Positions 38,347-50,814 of a stretch of 62,760 nucleotides of DNA are shown here, in pieces. A program made the position numbers and the translations under genes. Source of the stretch: Tatumella sp. JGM91 (GTDB lineage: Bacteria > Pseudomonadota > Gammaproteobacteria > Enterobacterales > Enterobacteriaceae); NCBI RefSeq assembly GCF_018257575.1, contig NZ_JAERJP010000020.1, positions 1 to 62,760 on the forward strand, read 5' to 3'. Numbering within the stretch: the stretch's first letter is position 1; the number at the start of each line of letters is the position of its first letter. Below the pieces are notes generated by a model. That model was not told the origin of the DNA and did not search any database. It worked only from the letters and a program-made list of their open reading frames with translations.

Positions 38347-39746
38347 ATCTCAGCGAAATGACTATTAGCGCACTGCAACAGGCCAGATTACGCGGTGAAA
38401 TCAGTGCCTGTGAAATCGCCAGCCACACTCTGCAGTCAATTGCGCAGCATAATCCGCAACTCAATGCCTGGACCGAAGTGACCCGTCAGCGCATGTTGCA
38501 GGAGGCCGCCGTCGTTGACCGGAACTTCCGTCAGGGAGATCACGGCAGCCCCCTGAGTGGCATACCTTACGGGGTCAAAAATCTGTTCGACGTTCAGGGA
38601 TATACCACTGTCGCCGGGGCTAAGTTATTTGCTGCCCGTCCGGCCGCCCGCCAGGATGCCCGTGCCGTATCACGCCTCCGTCAGTCAGGCGCTCTGTTGT
38701 CCGGCATGCTGAATATGGATGCTTATGCCTACGGCTTCACCACCGAAAACAGCCACTACGGCCCCAGCCATAACCCGCGAGATTTACAGCGTATTGCCGG
38801 CGGTTCTTCGGGCGGATCGGCGGCGGCAGTGGCTGCAGGACTGATACCGTTTTCTCTGGGGACAGATACCAATGGATCAATACGCGTTCCTGCCGCATTA
38901 TGTGGTGTTTTTGGTCTTAAACCGACCTACGGACGATTATCCCGCCAGGGTTCGCATCCGTTTGTCGCCAGCCTCGATCATATCGGCCCTTTTGCCCGTA
39001 ACGTCACTGACCTGAGTCTGGTTTATGATTGCCTGCAGGGCAACGATCCTGATGATGCCTTTCAGTCGCCGCGTCCTGCGGAACCTTCATTTACACAACT
39101 TGATCACCCCGCCAGCGGCCTGAGGGTCGGTGTACTGGGGGGGTACTTTTCCCAGTGGTGTGATGAAGAATCCCGCAAGGCCGTAGCAACAGCAGCACGC
39201 GCCCTGAATGCCTCAGAAGACGTTGAGTGGGCTGATGCAGAGCTGGCCCGTTCAGCGGCATTTATTATCAGTGCCAGCGAAGGAGGGAATCATTATCTGC
39301 CGGCATTACGCCAGTTCCCTGAATTGTTCGAAATTCATTCCCGTGAACGGTTGCTGGCAGGAGCCATGCTACCCGGCAGCTGGTATGTGCAGGCACAGCG
39401 TTTCCGGCGTCATTTCTGCCAGCAGATCCTGCCATTGTTCGATAATATCGATATTCTGCTGGCCCCGGCGACGCCATGCAGTGCGACACTGATTAATCAG
39501 CAGACAATGCGTATTAATCAGCAGGACCTGCCGGTGCGCGCCAGTATGGGGATGCTGACACAGCCGGTCTCTTTCATCGGGTTACCTGTCTGCACTGTGC
39601 CCCTGCCGGCTGCCAATGGCCTGTCCGTCGGCGTCCAGATCATCGCCGCTCCTTTTAAGGAAGCCCATGCATTACAGGCCGCCAGAGCACTTGAACAGCA
39701 GAAGATCACCCTGCCTCCTTTCAGCTTCAGGAATATAACAGAATGA
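38343..39746 (+). CDS. hpxY: HpxY, amidase-signature hydrolase (AtzE-like)
   Basis: 467-residue amidase-signature enzyme. The Ser-cisSer-Lys triad sits in GIPYGVKNLFDV (Lys, near residue 80) and IAGGSSGGSAAAVAAG with GTDTNGSIRVPAALCG (near 155-190). With HpxX it mirrors the AtzE-AtzG 1-carboxybiuret hydrolase, but the substrate here is probably a ureide product such as oxalurate or a carboxylated urea; this is an inference. Overlapping starts and stops with hpxX and hpxZ show a tight operon. Confidence 0.85.
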   Translation: MNLSEMTISALQQARLRGEISACEIASHTLQSIAQHNPQLNAWTEVTRQRMLQEAAVVDRNFRQGDHGSPLSGIPYGVKNLFDVQGYTTVAGAKLFAARPAARQDARAVSRLRQSGALLSGMLNMDAYAYGFTTENSHYGPSHNPRDLQRIAGGSSGGSAAAVAAGLIPFSLGTDTNGSIRVPAALCGVFGLKPTYGRLSRQGSHPFVASLDHIGPFARNVTDLSLVYDCLQGNDPDDAFQSPRPAEPSFTQLDHPASGLRVGVLGGYFSQWCDEESRKAVATAARALNASEDVEWADAELARSAAFIISASEGGNHYLPALRQFPELFEIHSRERLLAGAMLPGSWYVQAQRFRRHFCQQILPLFDNIDILLAPATPCSATLINQQTMRINQQDLPVRASMGMLTQPVSFIGLPVCTVPLPAANGLSVGVQIIAAPFKEAHALQAARALEQQKITLPPFSFRNITE

Positions 39747-40126
39747 CAGCACCCATCATTAATTCCCCGCGGGTATTACAGCAAGTCACCGCCCAGTTTT
39801 ATCGCTATGAAGCAGCCCTGACCGGTAATGATATTGAAGTACTTGATGAATTATTCTGGCACAGCGCTTGTACCGTTCGGCTGGGGGCCGGAGAAAACCT
39901 GTACGGTATTGAGCAAATTCAGGCATTCCGTGCTTCACGCCCCTCCGCGAATCTTGACCGTACACTGCATAATACCGTGATCACTACCTACGGCGACGAC
40001 TTTGCCGTATGCAGTACCGAATTTACCCGCATTGGCAGCGATAAAATCGGCCGGCAACAACAAAGCTGGGTGCGTTTTCCTGAAGGCTGGCGAATCGTCG
40101 CCGCCCAGGTCAGCCTGATGACATAA
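39743..40126 (+). CDS. hpxZ: HpxZ, AtzH-like (DUF3225) protein
   Basis: 127-residue SnoaL-fold protein of the DUF3225/AtzH type. It has FYRYEAALTGNDIEVLDELFW and RTLHNTVITTYGDDFAVCSTEF, with GRQQQSWVRFPEGWRIVAAQVSLM closing the sequence. Function is unknown. Its consistent place after an AtzE/AtzG pair suggests an accessory or product-handling role. It starts in an ATGA overlap with hpxY. Confidence 0.82.
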   Translation: MTAPIINSPRVLQQVTAQFYRYEAALTGNDIEVLDELFWHSACTVRLGAGENLYGIEQIQAFRASRPSANLDRTLHNTVITTYGDDFAVCSTEFTRIGSDKIGRQQQSWVRFPEGWRIVAAQVSLMT

Positions 40127-40131
40127 TCTGC

Positions 40132-40156
40132 CGCCCCCCGCCACCACGGGGGGGCG
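40132..40156. terminator. GC-rich hairpin between convergent hpxZ and puuE
   Basis: CGCCCCCCG / CGGGGGGGCG stem with a short CACCA-type loop, 5 bases past the hpxZ stop and 6 bases past the puuE stop on the other strand. It lacks a T run but its position suits a shared terminator. Confidence 0.55.
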
Positions 40157-40161
40157 AAGCC

Positions 40162-41112
40162 CTAAGGTGCAGGGTGGTGTCTGGTCCAATGCTCTGCTAT
40201 TTGCTGGCGGGTACATACCCAGACATCGGGATACTGACTGATATGGTCAAGGAAACGTTGCAATGCACGAAAACGACCCGGACGGCCGAGGATCCGGCAA
40301 TGCATACCAATGGACATCATTTTCGCTGCACTTTCACCTTCGGCATACAGCACGTCAAAACTGTCCCTCAGGTAAGTAAAGAAGTGATCTGCCGTATTAA
40401 ATCCCTGCGGAGTCGCAAACCGCATATCATTACATTCCAGAGTATAAGGGATCACCAGGTGCTGACGGGTCTCACCTGATGTACATTGTACCGGTGTCCA
40501 GAAAGGCAGGTCATCGCCATAATTGTCACTGTCATACAAAAAGCCCCCTTCCTCGACCAGCAGCCTGCGGGTATTGGGACTGTCACGCCCGGTATACCAG
40601 CCCGAGGGTGCTTTACCGAATAATGCCGTCAGTACCTCAACTGCCTGTTGCATGTGCTGGCGTTCTGCCTCCGGCGGCATATCCTGATAATGGATCCAGC
40701 GCCAGCCATGACTGACCACATCGTAATCAGCCGCTTTAATCGCCGCAACAATCTGCGGATGTCTTGCCAGCGCCATCGCAACCCCGAAGACGGTCAGGGG
40801 TAAACCGCGCTTTACAAATTCGCCATGGATCCGCCAGAACCCGGCCCGCGAACCGTACTCATACATTGAATCCATTGACATATGCCGGTCAGGAAAACTG
40901 GCAGCACCGACAATATCGGACAGAAATTGTTCAGAACCTGCATCACCATGCCAGATATGATTTTCAGCACCTTCTTCATAATTAAGGACAAACTGTACCG
41001 CTACTCGTGCCCCGCCCGGCCATTTCACTGCCGGAGGCTGCCCCGCATAACCGATTAAATCCCGCGGATAATCATCCGTCAGACCAAATTGCTGTAGACT
41101 GTTTTTTGACAT
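40162..41112 (-). CDS. puuE: cofactor-independent allantoinase PuuE
   Basis: Opens the hydantoin ring of allantoin to allantoate. PuuE belongs to the polysaccharide-deacetylase (NodB) fold rather than the classical metal allantoinases. The 316 residues show [24 protein letters not shown] at the N-terminus, [18 protein letters not shown], and [12 protein letters not shown] and [15 protein letters not shown]. It fills the step between UraD and HpxK. It is transcribed on its own, convergent with hpxZ. Confidence 0.9.
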   Translation of the reverse strand: MSKNSLQQFGLTDDYPRDLIGYAGQPPAVKWPGGARVAVQFVLNYEEGAENHIWHGDAGSEQFLSDIVGAASFPDRHMSMDSMYEYGSRAGFWRIHGEFVKRGLPLTVFGVAMALARHPQIVAAIKAADYDVVSHGWRWIHYQDMPPEAERQHMQQAVEVLTALFGKAPSGWYTGRDSPNTRRLLVEEGGFLYDSDNYGDDLPFWTPVQCTSGETRQHLVIPYTLECNDMRFATPQGFNTADHFFTYLRDSFDVLYAEGESAAKMMSIGMHCRILGRPGRFRALQRFLDHISQYPDVWVCTRQQIAEHWTRHHPAP

Positions 41113-41287
41113 TACTGCTTTCTCCCGGCTCAGAAGAGAACCACCCTCCTCTGAAATATGTAGCAGAACAATGCAAGCTCTGTGCCAGAGAGATCTTTCT
41201 CTGGCAGAGCAGATTCAGGCAGTTACAGGTCTGCGGAAAACAGCCCGTGACAGAAGCTCTTCAGGAAGATTAAATAAGGAACAGATA

Positions 41288-41836
41288 ATGACAATTAAAC
41301 TTCGTCCGCTGGAACGGGAAGATCTGCATTTTGTCCACCAGCTGGACAATAATGCCAGTGTAATGCGTTACTGGTTTGAAGAGCCCTATGAAGCCTTTGT
41401 CGAGCTCTCAGATCTGTATAATAAACATATCCATGACCAGACCGAACGACGTTTTGTCGTCGAGCATAACAGCGAGAATGCCGGATTAGTCGAACTGGTG
41501 GAAATAAATCATGTCCACCGCAGGGCTGAATTTCAGATAATTATCGATCCGCTGCATCAGGGAAAAGGGCTGGCAAGTCAGGCGGCTAAACTGGCGATGG
41601 AGTATGGATTTTCGGTACTGAATTTGTACAAGCTTTATCTGATTGTTGATCAGGAAAACGAAAAAGCTATCCACATTTACACTAAACTCGGTTTTGAAAC
41701 CGAAGGGGTGCTGAAACACGAGTTTCTCATTAACGGCGAATACCGGAATACTATCCGGATGTGTATTTTTCAGCACCAGTTTCTGGAAAAATATAAGGCC
41801 GGACGGGAACCGATGGTTATGCCTGCCGCCCGGTAA
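41288..41836 (+). CDS. speG: spermidine N1-acetyltransferase SpeG
   Basis: GNAT enzyme that acetylates spermidine and spermine, preventing polyamine toxicity. The 182 residues from ATG 41288 (AAGGAAC ahead) include [37 protein letters not shown], and the acetyl-CoA loop [38 protein letters not shown] closes the GNAT core. The frame upstream of 41288 carries no homology. It is not next to ygaC in E. coli, so the junction marks a rearrangement. Confidence 0.95.
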   Translation: MTIKLRPLEREDLHFVHQLDNNASVMRYWFEEPYEAFVELSDLYNKHIHDQTERRFVVEHNSENAGLVELVEINHVHRRAEFQIIIDPLHQGKGLASQAAKLAMEYGFSVLNLYKLYLIVDQENEKAIHIYTKLGFETEGVLKHEFLINGEYRNTIRMCIFQHQFLEKYKAGREPMVMPAAR

Positions 41837-41848
41837 TCCCTGTACCGT

Positions 41849-41875
41849 CAACAGCAGACGTACTCTGCTGTTGAT
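41849..41875. terminator. terminator between speG and ygaC
   Basis: TCAACAGCAGA / TCTGCTGTTGA is an 11-bp perfect stem with a CGTAC loop, 13 bases past the speG stop and 12 bases from the ygaC stop. It is followed by TCTTGT. Confidence 0.65.
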
Positions 41876-41886
41876 CTTGTCAGTGC

Positions 41887-42222
41887 TCAGCCAAATACTC
41901 CGCTGAGATAACGCTCTAACGCCATCCGTGAGCTGAACCCATGAGGAATGCCATAATGCTGCTGGTTTTCGGCGGCCAGATATAAAGGAAATTCTTTATA
42001 GTGTTCGCAGGTTTTCATCTCTGAAGCAGGTTCAGCAAACGTCTGACTTTTTTCTTTTAAGGTCGGATGAATAACCAGTGCCGTTCTGCCGAGCCGCGCT
42101 TCCCGGTTAACATAGACATAGTTTTCACCGCGACGATATCCGTAAGCTTTAGGTGTGACCAGATCCATTTCAAATCCGGCATTTTCCAATACCCGGGCGA
42201 CTTCATCCGGACGTAAATACAT
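41887..42222 (-). CDS. ygaC: YgaC family protein (DUF2002)
   Basis: 111 residues, nearly identical in pattern to E. coli Yga[64 protein letters not shown]. In E. coli it is a small Fur-associated protein of unknown function. It is divergent from ygaM as in E. coli. No domains beyond DUF2002 are visible. Confidence 0.9.
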   Translation of the reverse strand: MYLRPDEVARVLENAGFEMDLVTPKAYGYRRGENYVYVNREARLGRTALVIHPTLKEKSQTFAEPASEMKTCEHYKEFPLYLAAENQQHYGIPHGFSSRMALERYLSGVFG

Positions 42223-42372
42223 AGTTAATCCCCTTATATTTTTTTACCGGCTCACTGTAGCCCGGCAAGAAAAACTTGTAGCTCAGACCATTCGGAATTT
42301 TCTCGGTCTGCCTGCAAAATGCCAATAGCTGGCTATAATTATTAACCGGAACCGGAAATAACGGAGATAAAA

Positions 42373-42687
42373 ATGGCAACTGAAGCAGAGAAATCACAGA
42401 TTAATAAAAGTGAACTGGAAATTGGTGAACTGGCGGACAGTCTTGAAGCACTGCTGAATTCGTACAGCGATGACGCAAAAGACGGTTTAGAGGACGCCCG
42501 TAAAAATGCTGAACGATTACTGAAAAAAGCCCGGACCTCTCTGGATGACGGTCAGGAAAAGTTAAAAGATAAGTTTTGCCAGTCCGGATGCAGCGTTGAT
42601 AGCTGGGTACGCGAGAACCCGCTGCCGGCAACCGGCATAGGTGCTGCGCTGGGGGTTGTATTCGGCTTTCTGCTGGCAAAACGCTGA
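42373..42687 (+). CDS. ygaM: YgaM, membrane-anchored ElaB/YqjD/DUF883 protein
   Basis: 104-residue, mostly helical, charged protein (EKSQINKSELEIGELADSLE, DGLEDARKNAERLLKKAR) with a single C-terminal membrane segment (TGIGAALGVVFGFLLAKR). This is the ElaB/YqjD/YgaM layout; YqjD-type proteins bind ribosomes at the inner membrane in stationary phase. Function of YgaM itself is not settled. It follows ygaC divergently, then comes the nrd locus. Confidence 0.9.
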   Translation: MATEAEKSQINKSELEIGELADSLEALLNSYSDDAKDGLEDARKNAERLLKKARTSLDDGQEKLKDKFCQSGCSVDSWVRENPLPATGIGAALGVVFGFLLAKR

Positions 42688-42747
42688 GCGCTCAGGATTT
42701 AGCCTGACCGGCCCGTCACTCTGCCGGTCACGTCACCTGCTCTGATA

Positions 42748-42779
42748 AACGACAGGGCATGATATTAGCGCCCTGTCGT
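42748..42779. terminator. hairpin between ygaM and the nrd control region
   Basis: ACGACAGGGC / GCCCTGTCGT is a 10-bp perfect stem with an 11-base A/T-rich loop. It could end ygaM (60 bases upstream, plus strand) or the small minus-strand frame that ends at 42780 directly next to it. Confidence 0.6.
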
Positions 42780-42896
42780 CTAATCTTTGCCTGTATATTT
42801 GCGATACTGACCCTCTGTCATCGGCTCCGCACGGTCTGACTGCCGTCCTGCATCATTGCTGTTATTCAGGCTGCCATCACCCCCTATGCTGACCAC
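42780..42896 (-). CDS. possible small protein of 38 residues (GTG start)
   Basis: A minus-strand frame opened by GTG 42896, with AGGGGG five bases ahead, reads VVSIGGDGSLNNSNDAGRQS and ends in GQYRKYTGKD. It stops at 42780, next to a perfect hairpin. Composition (Gly, Asn, Asp, Arg) is plausible for a hydrophilic small protein, but I recognise no family. It fills the otherwise gene-free 42688-43171 stretch. Chance cannot be ruled out. Confidence 0.35.
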   Translation of the reverse strand: MVSIGGDGSLNNSNDAGRQSDRAEPMTEGQYRKYTGKD

Positions 42897-42964
42897 CCAG
42901 GCCCCCTGTGATCATTTTATTTTTCTGTCCGTCCTGTGAGCAAGTGCGGGAACCCCCCTCGAAA

Positions 42965-43013
42965 TACCATATATTGTGTGTGTTGATATATTTAAAATCC
43001 AGATATAGTATCT
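42965..43013. promoter_or_regulatory. pair of NrdR-like boxes upstream of nrdI
   Basis: TACCATATATTGTGTG (42965-42980) and TCCAGATATAGTATCT (42998-43013) resemble the NrdR box acaCwATATaTwGtgt. Their centres are 33 bp apart, close to three helical turns as is usual for NrdR pairs. They would repress nrdIEF when dATP is plentiful. Confidence 0.6.
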
Positions 43014-43087
43014 TCAGCAGGGATGGTGATGCAAACCCTGCTATCTCTCAGGTGCGTTCTCTCCGGTGCTTTTTTTAACCCACAGAT

Positions 43088-43106
43088 GAGAATGAGAATC
43101 ACAATA
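43088..43106. promoter_or_regulatory. Fur-like box upstream of nrdI
   Basis: GAGAATGAGAATCACAATA resembles the Fur consensus GATAATGATAATCATTATC at about 14 of 19 positions, including the repeated GAxAAT hexamers. It lies 66-84 bases ahead of the nrdI start. E. coli nrdHIEF is induced by iron starvation through Fur, so this fits. Confidence 0.5.
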
Positions 43107-43171
43107 ATACTGATTGATAGTAAAACCAAGAGCACCAGGCCATAGCGCCAGCATAAAGGAGATCATAACCA

Positions 43172-43554
43172 GTGTTTCCGTTGATTTACTTTTCCAGTCG
43201 TTCTGAAAATACCCATCGTTTCGTACAGCGGCTGGGGCTCGAGGCATACCGCATCCCGCTGGACAACCCCGTCAGCTTTGCGGTAACACGCCCTTTCCTG
43301 CTGGTTGTACCAAGCTATGGGGGTGGAGAGATACGGGGCAGTGTGCCTCGACAGGTTATTCACTTTTTAAATAATCCGGATTACCGGAAATATCTGTGCG
43401 GGGTTATCGGGACCGGAAATCGTAACTTTGGCGCCGGTTACTGTCTGGCGGCAAAGATTATCGCAAGAAAATGTGCTGTTCCCTGTATCAGCAATACAGA
43501 GCTGCTGGGCACAGCCGAAGATTTAATTAACGTTCGTCGCGGAGTCGAGAAATT

Positions 43555-43579
<25 letters not shown>
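43172..43579 (+). CDS. nrdI: class Ib ribonucleotide reductase flavodoxin NrdI
   Basis: FMN protein that delivers oxidant for assembling the dimanganese-tyrosyl radical cofactor of NrdF. The 135 residues begin [21 protein letters not shown] and include [21 protein letters not shown] and [19 protein letters not shown]. The start is GTG 43172, with AAAGGAGA 11 bases ahead. It overlaps nrdE by 25 bases. It is the first gene of the operon, because nrdH, normally in front, is absent. Confidence 0.95.
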
Positions 43580-46675
<3,096 letters not shown>

Positions 46676-46680
46676 TCAAA

Positions 46681-46708
46681 AATAACGGGGATATCTTCCC
46701 CGTTATTT
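46681..46708 (+). terminator. nrdF terminator
   Basis: AATAACGGGG / CCCCGTTATT is a 10-bp perfect stem with an 8-base loop, 5 bases past the nrdF stop. The downstream T run is short. Confidence 0.75.
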
Positions 46709-47056
46709 CCTGAAAAAACGTATCCGCCCCTCTGAAATAACAGGGAAATGAAAAAATAATAATAGCGAAAATCCTGTGCCCGCAGCACTTTATTTCCCCT
46801 CCGCCAGAGAAGAAGTACCGTACTTTATTATTAACAATGAATTAACCACAACAGTCAAATAATCATCACTCATGGTATTTCTTCTTATCCCTTGATATCA
46901 CTGGCATCAGCCGGAATATCAGTCACTTTCAGAGTCAAAATATTTAAATCAAGGGTTGTCAGATAATCTCAGTATGGTACGGTTAAATACGTATATCACC
47001 CTCCGGACACCATAACCCCATGAAAAAATAAATATAACTCAGGATAATACGACTGA
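46709..47056 (+). promoter_or_regulatory. proU upstream region
   Basis: 348 bases without a gene, A/T-rich as in the H-NS-sensitive E. coli proU control region. An 8-bp inverted repeat CCCTTGAT / ATCAAGGG (46889-46896 with 46948-46955) lies here, and TTGTCA (46957-46962) could be a -35. The promoter itself cannot be fixed by eye. Confidence 0.4.
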
Positions 47057-48250
47057 ATGGCAATTAAACTCGAAGTAAAAAATCTTTATAAAATTTTCGG
47101 TGACCACCCGGGCAAAGCGTTTAAATATCTTGAACGGGGACTCAACAAAGAACATATTCTGGAAAAAACAGGGCTGTCTGTTGGCGTCAACAATGCCAGT
47201 CTGGCCATTGAAGAAGGCGAGATATTTGTGATCATGGGATTATCCGGTTCGGGTAAATCCACTATGGTTCGCCTTCTCAATCGTCTGATCGAGCCCACTC
47301 GCGGTCAGGTTCTTATCGACGGACTGGATATCGCTAAAATTCCGGAATCCCAGCTAAGAGATATTCGTCGCAGTAAAATCAGTATGGTCTTCCAGTCTTT
47401 CGCATTAATGCCACATATGACGGTACTTAATAATTCCGCATTTGGTATGGAACTGGCGGGTATTCCGTTACAGGAACGCGAAGAAAAGGCACTGGAAGCT
47501 CTGAAACAGGTCGGGCTGGAAAAATACGCTCACTCCTGGCCGGACGAATTATCCGGAGGTATGCGTCAGCGCGTCGGGCTGGCTCGTGCACTGGCAATAA
47601 ACCCGGATATCTTATTAATGGATGAGGCATTCTCAGCCCTCGACCCGTTAATCAGAACCGAAATGCAGGACGAATTAATCAAATTACAAACCCGTCAGCA
47701 ACGTACCATTGTTTTTATTTCTCATGACCTTGATGAAGCAATGCGTATCGGTGACCGGATTGCAATTATGCAAAATGGTGAAGTTGTTCAGGTAGGTACT
47801 CCGGATGAGATCCTGAATAACCCGGCCAATGATTATGTGAAAACATTTTTCCGTGGTGTCGATATTAGCCAGGTATTCAGTGCGAAAGATATCGCCCGCC
47901 GCGGAGCAAATACGCTAATGCGTAAAGCTCCCGGTTTTGGTCCGCGTACTGCATTACAATTATTACGTGATCAGGATCGGGAATATGGTTATGTACTGGA
48001 TAAGCAAAAATTTGCCGGTATTGTCTCGGGTGATTCGTTACAACAAGCCCTGGATTCCGGATCTCCGCTGGAAAGTGCTTTTCTTAATTCCCCGGATCCT
48101 ATTCCTGCTGCAACACCGCTGAATGAAATATTCTCCCATGTGGCCGCCGCACCCTGTGCTGTTCCGGTCACCGACGAAGATAACCAATATATCGGCATAA
48201 TTTCAAAAAGCAGTCTGTTACGGGCTCTGGATCGCGAGGGAAATGAGTAA
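47057..48250 (+). CDS. proV: glycine betaine/proline betaine ABC transporter ATPase ProV
   Basis: Energises the osmotically induced ProU importer. The ABC domain covers about 1-270, with Walker [10 protein letters not shown] near residue 60, signature LSGGMRQRV near 165 and Walker [13 protein letters not shown] near 185. A C-terminal CBS-domain region (about 285-395) relates to ionic-strength sensing in this family. The 397 residues are slightly short of E. coli (400). The stop overlaps the proW start by one base (TAATG). Confidence 0.96.
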   Translation: MAIKLEVKNLYKIFGDHPGKAFKYLERGLNKEHILEKTGLSVGVNNASLAIEEGEIFVIMGLSGSGKSTMVRLLNRLIEPTRGQVLIDGLDIAKIPESQLRDIRRSKISMVFQSFALMPHMTVLNNSAFGMELAGIPLQEREEKALEALKQVGLEKYAHSWPDELSGGMRQRVGLARALAINPDILLMDEAFSALDPLIRTEMQDELIKLQTRQQRTIVFISHDLDEAMRIGDRIAIMQNGEVVQVGTPDEILNNPANDYVKTFFRGVDISQVFSAKDIARRGANTLMRKAPGFGPRTALQLLRDQDREYGYVLDKQKFAGIVSGDSLQQALDSGSPLESAFLNSPDPIPAATPLNEIFSHVAAAPCAVPVTDEDNQYIGIISKSSLLRALDREGNE

Positions 48251-49413
48251 TGAGTAAACCAGATAATAATCCATGGGGTGACAGCGCATCATCCGGCAGC
48301 ACTTCTGCCGCACCGGCGACAACCGGCAGCAGTGACCCCTGGTCATCCTCTCCTCCGGCTTCCGGGTCCGGCGGCACTGGTTCTGCAGATGCCTGGGGCT
48401 CTGCGGGTAACAGCGGCGGTCATGATGCCGCAACATCCGCTAATGACTGGCTGAATACGCCGCCACCGGTTACCCATGAACATTTTAATATTATGGATCC
48501 CTTCCATAAAACGTTAATCCCGCTGGATAGCTGGGTTACCCATGCGATTGACTGGGTGGTCGGTAATTTCCGTCCTGTATTCCAGGGCATTCGTGTGCCG
48601 GTGGACTTTATCCTCAGCACCTTCCAGCACTTGCTGACAGCAATGCCATCTCCGGTCGCGATACTTATTTTTACCCTTATCGCCTGGCAGATGACCAACC
48701 CCGGTATGGGCATTGCCACCCTGGCATCACTGGTGATTATCGGTGCTATCGGTGCCTGGAGTGATGCGATGGTGACTTTGTCACTGGTATTAACCTCATT
48801 ACTGTTCTGTGTGGTTATCGGTTTACCGGTGGGAATATGGCTGGCGCGTAGTGATCGGGCGGCAAAAATTATCCGTCCGTTCCTTGATGCGATGCAGACA
48901 ACTCCGGCCTTCGTTTACCTGGTCCCGATTGTGATGCTGTTTGGTATCGGTAATGTTCCCGGAGTGGTTGTCACCATTATTTTTGCACTGCCGCCAATTA
49001 TCAGGCTGACTATTCTGGGGATTAAACAGGTTCCTGCCGATCTGATTGAAGCGAGTGAATCTTTTGGTGCCAGCCCGCGACAGATGCTATTCAAGGTACA
49101 GCTGCCGCTGGCGATGCCCACCATTATGGCCGGTGTTAACCAGACACTGATGCTTTCTTTGTCGATGGTTGTTATTGCATCAATGATTGCCGTCGGGGGC
49201 CTGGGCCAGATGGTACTGCGCGGCATTGGTCGCCTGGACATGGGACTGGCAACAGTCGGCGGTGTCGGTATTGTTATCCTGGCGATTATTCTTGACCGCC
49301 TGACACAGTCTGTCGGTAAAGATAAACGTACCCGTCCCCAACGCCACTGGTATCTGACCGGCCCTGTTGGTCTGCTGCTGCGTCCTTTTGTAAAAAGTTC
49401 ACCCGCTAAATAA
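48250..49413 (+). CDS. proW: glycine betaine/proline betaine ABC transporter permease ProW
   Basis: Inner-membrane channel of ProU. Residues 1-75 are a Ser/Gly/Ala-rich N-terminal tail with repeated Trp motifs (NPWGD, DPWSS, DAWGS, NDWLN). The membrane domain follows with [18 protein letters not shown] and the permease loop [21 protein letters not shown] near residue 270. The 387 residues exceed E. coli ProW (354), and the difference lies mainly in the tail. Confidence 0.95.
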   Translation: MSKPDNNPWGDSASSGSTSAAPATTGSSDPWSSSPPASGSGGTGSADAWGSAGNSGGHDAATSANDWLNTPPPVTHEHFNIMDPFHKTLIPLDSWVTHAIDWVVGNFRPVFQGIRVPVDFILSTFQHLLTAMPSPVAILIFTLIAWQMTNPGMGIATLASLVIIGAIGAWSDAMVTLSLVLTSLLFCVVIGLPVGIWLARSDRAAKIIRPFLDAMQTTPAFVYLVPIVMLFGIGNVPGVVVTIIFALPPIIRLTILGIKQVPADLIEASESFGASPRQMLFKVQLPLAMPTIMAGVNQTLMLSLSMVVIASMIAVGGLGQMVLRGIGRLDMGLATVGGVGIVILAIILDRLTQSVGKDKRTRPQRHWYLTGPVGLLLRPFVKSSPAK

Positions 49414-49458
49414 CCGACGGATGCCCGCGCAGTGCGGGCATCCATCGCACAATGAGGA

Positions 49459-50463
49459 ATGACTATGCGTAAGTTAATTATGACAGCAACCACTCTGACC
49501 CTGCTGATGGCTGGTCAGAGTTATGCCGCCAGCCTGCCGGGCGAAGGGATCACCGTTAAACCGGTACAGAGCACTATCAGCGGCGAAACCTTTCAGACGC
49601 TGCTGGTCAGCCGTGCGCTGGAAAAACTGGGCTATAAAGTTGATGCGCCCGATGAAGTTGATTATAACGTCGGCTATACCTCAATTGCCTCCGGTGATGC
49701 GACCTTTACCGCCGTCAACTGGCAACCACTGCATGATGATATGTATCTTGCTGCGGGCGGCGATAAGGTCTTTTATCGGGAAGGTACCTACGTTACCGGC
49801 GCGGCTCAGGGTTATCTGATTGATAAAAAAACCGCTGAGAAATATCACATCACGAATATTGAACAACTGAAAGATCCGAAAATCGCCAGACTGTTTGATG
49901 CCAACGGTGACGGTAAAGCTGATCTGACGGGTTGTACCCCGGGCTGGGGTTGTGAAGCAGTCATTAACCATCAGGTAAAAGCATACCAGCTGGAAAATAC
50001 GGTCCAGGCAAATATGGGTAACTATTCGGCGATGATGGCGGATACGATTGCCCGTTATAAACAGGGTAAACCTATCCTTTATTATACCTGGACACCTTAC
50101 TGGGTGAGTGACGTTCTGAAACCGGGCCGTGATGTGGTCTGGCTGCAGGTGCCATTCTCCTCACTGCCTGGCGCCCAGAAAAATGTCGATACCAAACTGC
50201 CTAACGGTGCCAACTACGGTTTCCCTGTAAATACCATGCATATTGTTGCCAACAAAGCATGGGCAGAGAAAAACCCGGCAGCAGCCAGACTGTTCGCTGA
50301 AATGAAGCTGCCGCTGGCGGATATTAATGCCCAGAATGCCCGAATGAATGCTGGCGAAAGCAGCGATGCTGATGTTAATCGTCAGGTTGATGGCTGGATC
50401 CACGCCCATCAGGCAGTATTTAACCAATGGATTAATGATGCTTTAGCCGCCGCTAAATCCTGA
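49459..50463 (+). CDS. proX: glycine betaine-binding periplasmic protein ProX
   Basis: Captures glycine betaine and proline betaine in the periplasm for ProVW. A signal peptide (about 1-21) ends SYAAS. The 334 residues contain the Trp-rich ligand residues ([35 protein letters not shown]) that form the aromatic box for quaternary amines in ProX. It begins 45 bases after proW, in the same operon, and ends with a terminator. Confidence 0.96.
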   Translation: MTMRKLIMTATTLTLLMAGQSYAASLPGEGITVKPVQSTISGETFQTLLVSRALEKLGYKVDAPDEVDYNVGYTSIASGDATFTAVNWQPLHDDMYLAAGGDKVFYREGTYVTGAAQGYLIDKKTAEKYHITNIEQLKDPKIARLFDANGDGKADLTGCTPGWGCEAVINHQVKAYQLENTVQANMGNYSAMMADTIARYKQGKPILYYTWTPYWVSDVLKPGRDVVWLQVPFSSLPGAQKNVDTKLPNGANYGFPVNTMHIVANKAWAEKNPAAARLFAEMKLPLADINAQNARMNAGESSDADVNRQVDGWIHAHQAVFNQWINDALAAAKS

Positions 50464-50484
50464 TCCACGGGTCATCATTTCCAG

Positions 50485-50507
50485 GGGCAGCTTCGGCTGT
50501 CCTTTTT
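50485..50507 (+). terminator. proX terminator
   Basis: GGGCAGC-TTCG-GCTGTCC tetraloop hairpin (one G-T pair) followed by TTTTT, 21 bases past the proX stop. The remaining 50508-50814 has no gene. E. coli has ygaZ/ygaH here; they are absent. Confidence 0.8.
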
Positions 50508-50814
50508 ATATCTCCTCTCCTGTTGCTGTTATCCGTTTTCCTTTATCGCAGCCTTCACCAGTCCGCGCCGGATCGCACATTCCTGCCACCAGACCCGACA
50601 AAAAAGCCCTCATAGTCTATTAACCTGACCGGGGGTCTGATATCGTTAGCGACATATAGTTTTAGTCAGGTGACTTTCCCATCAGTAATAATTACATGAT
50701 GATAATATCCCTGTTTTCCCGGGGGTAATTAAGTGACGGTCGCTATCAACGCAGAGCGGTCACAGTGATCTGTCTGAAATAACATCCTGAAAAATTTTGC
50801 AATGAGGTATTTGC

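Noticed and set aside
48915-49493. A 192-codon minus-strand frame over proW and proX
   Set aside because: It is antisense to the permease core and the proX start and shows no recognisable domain.
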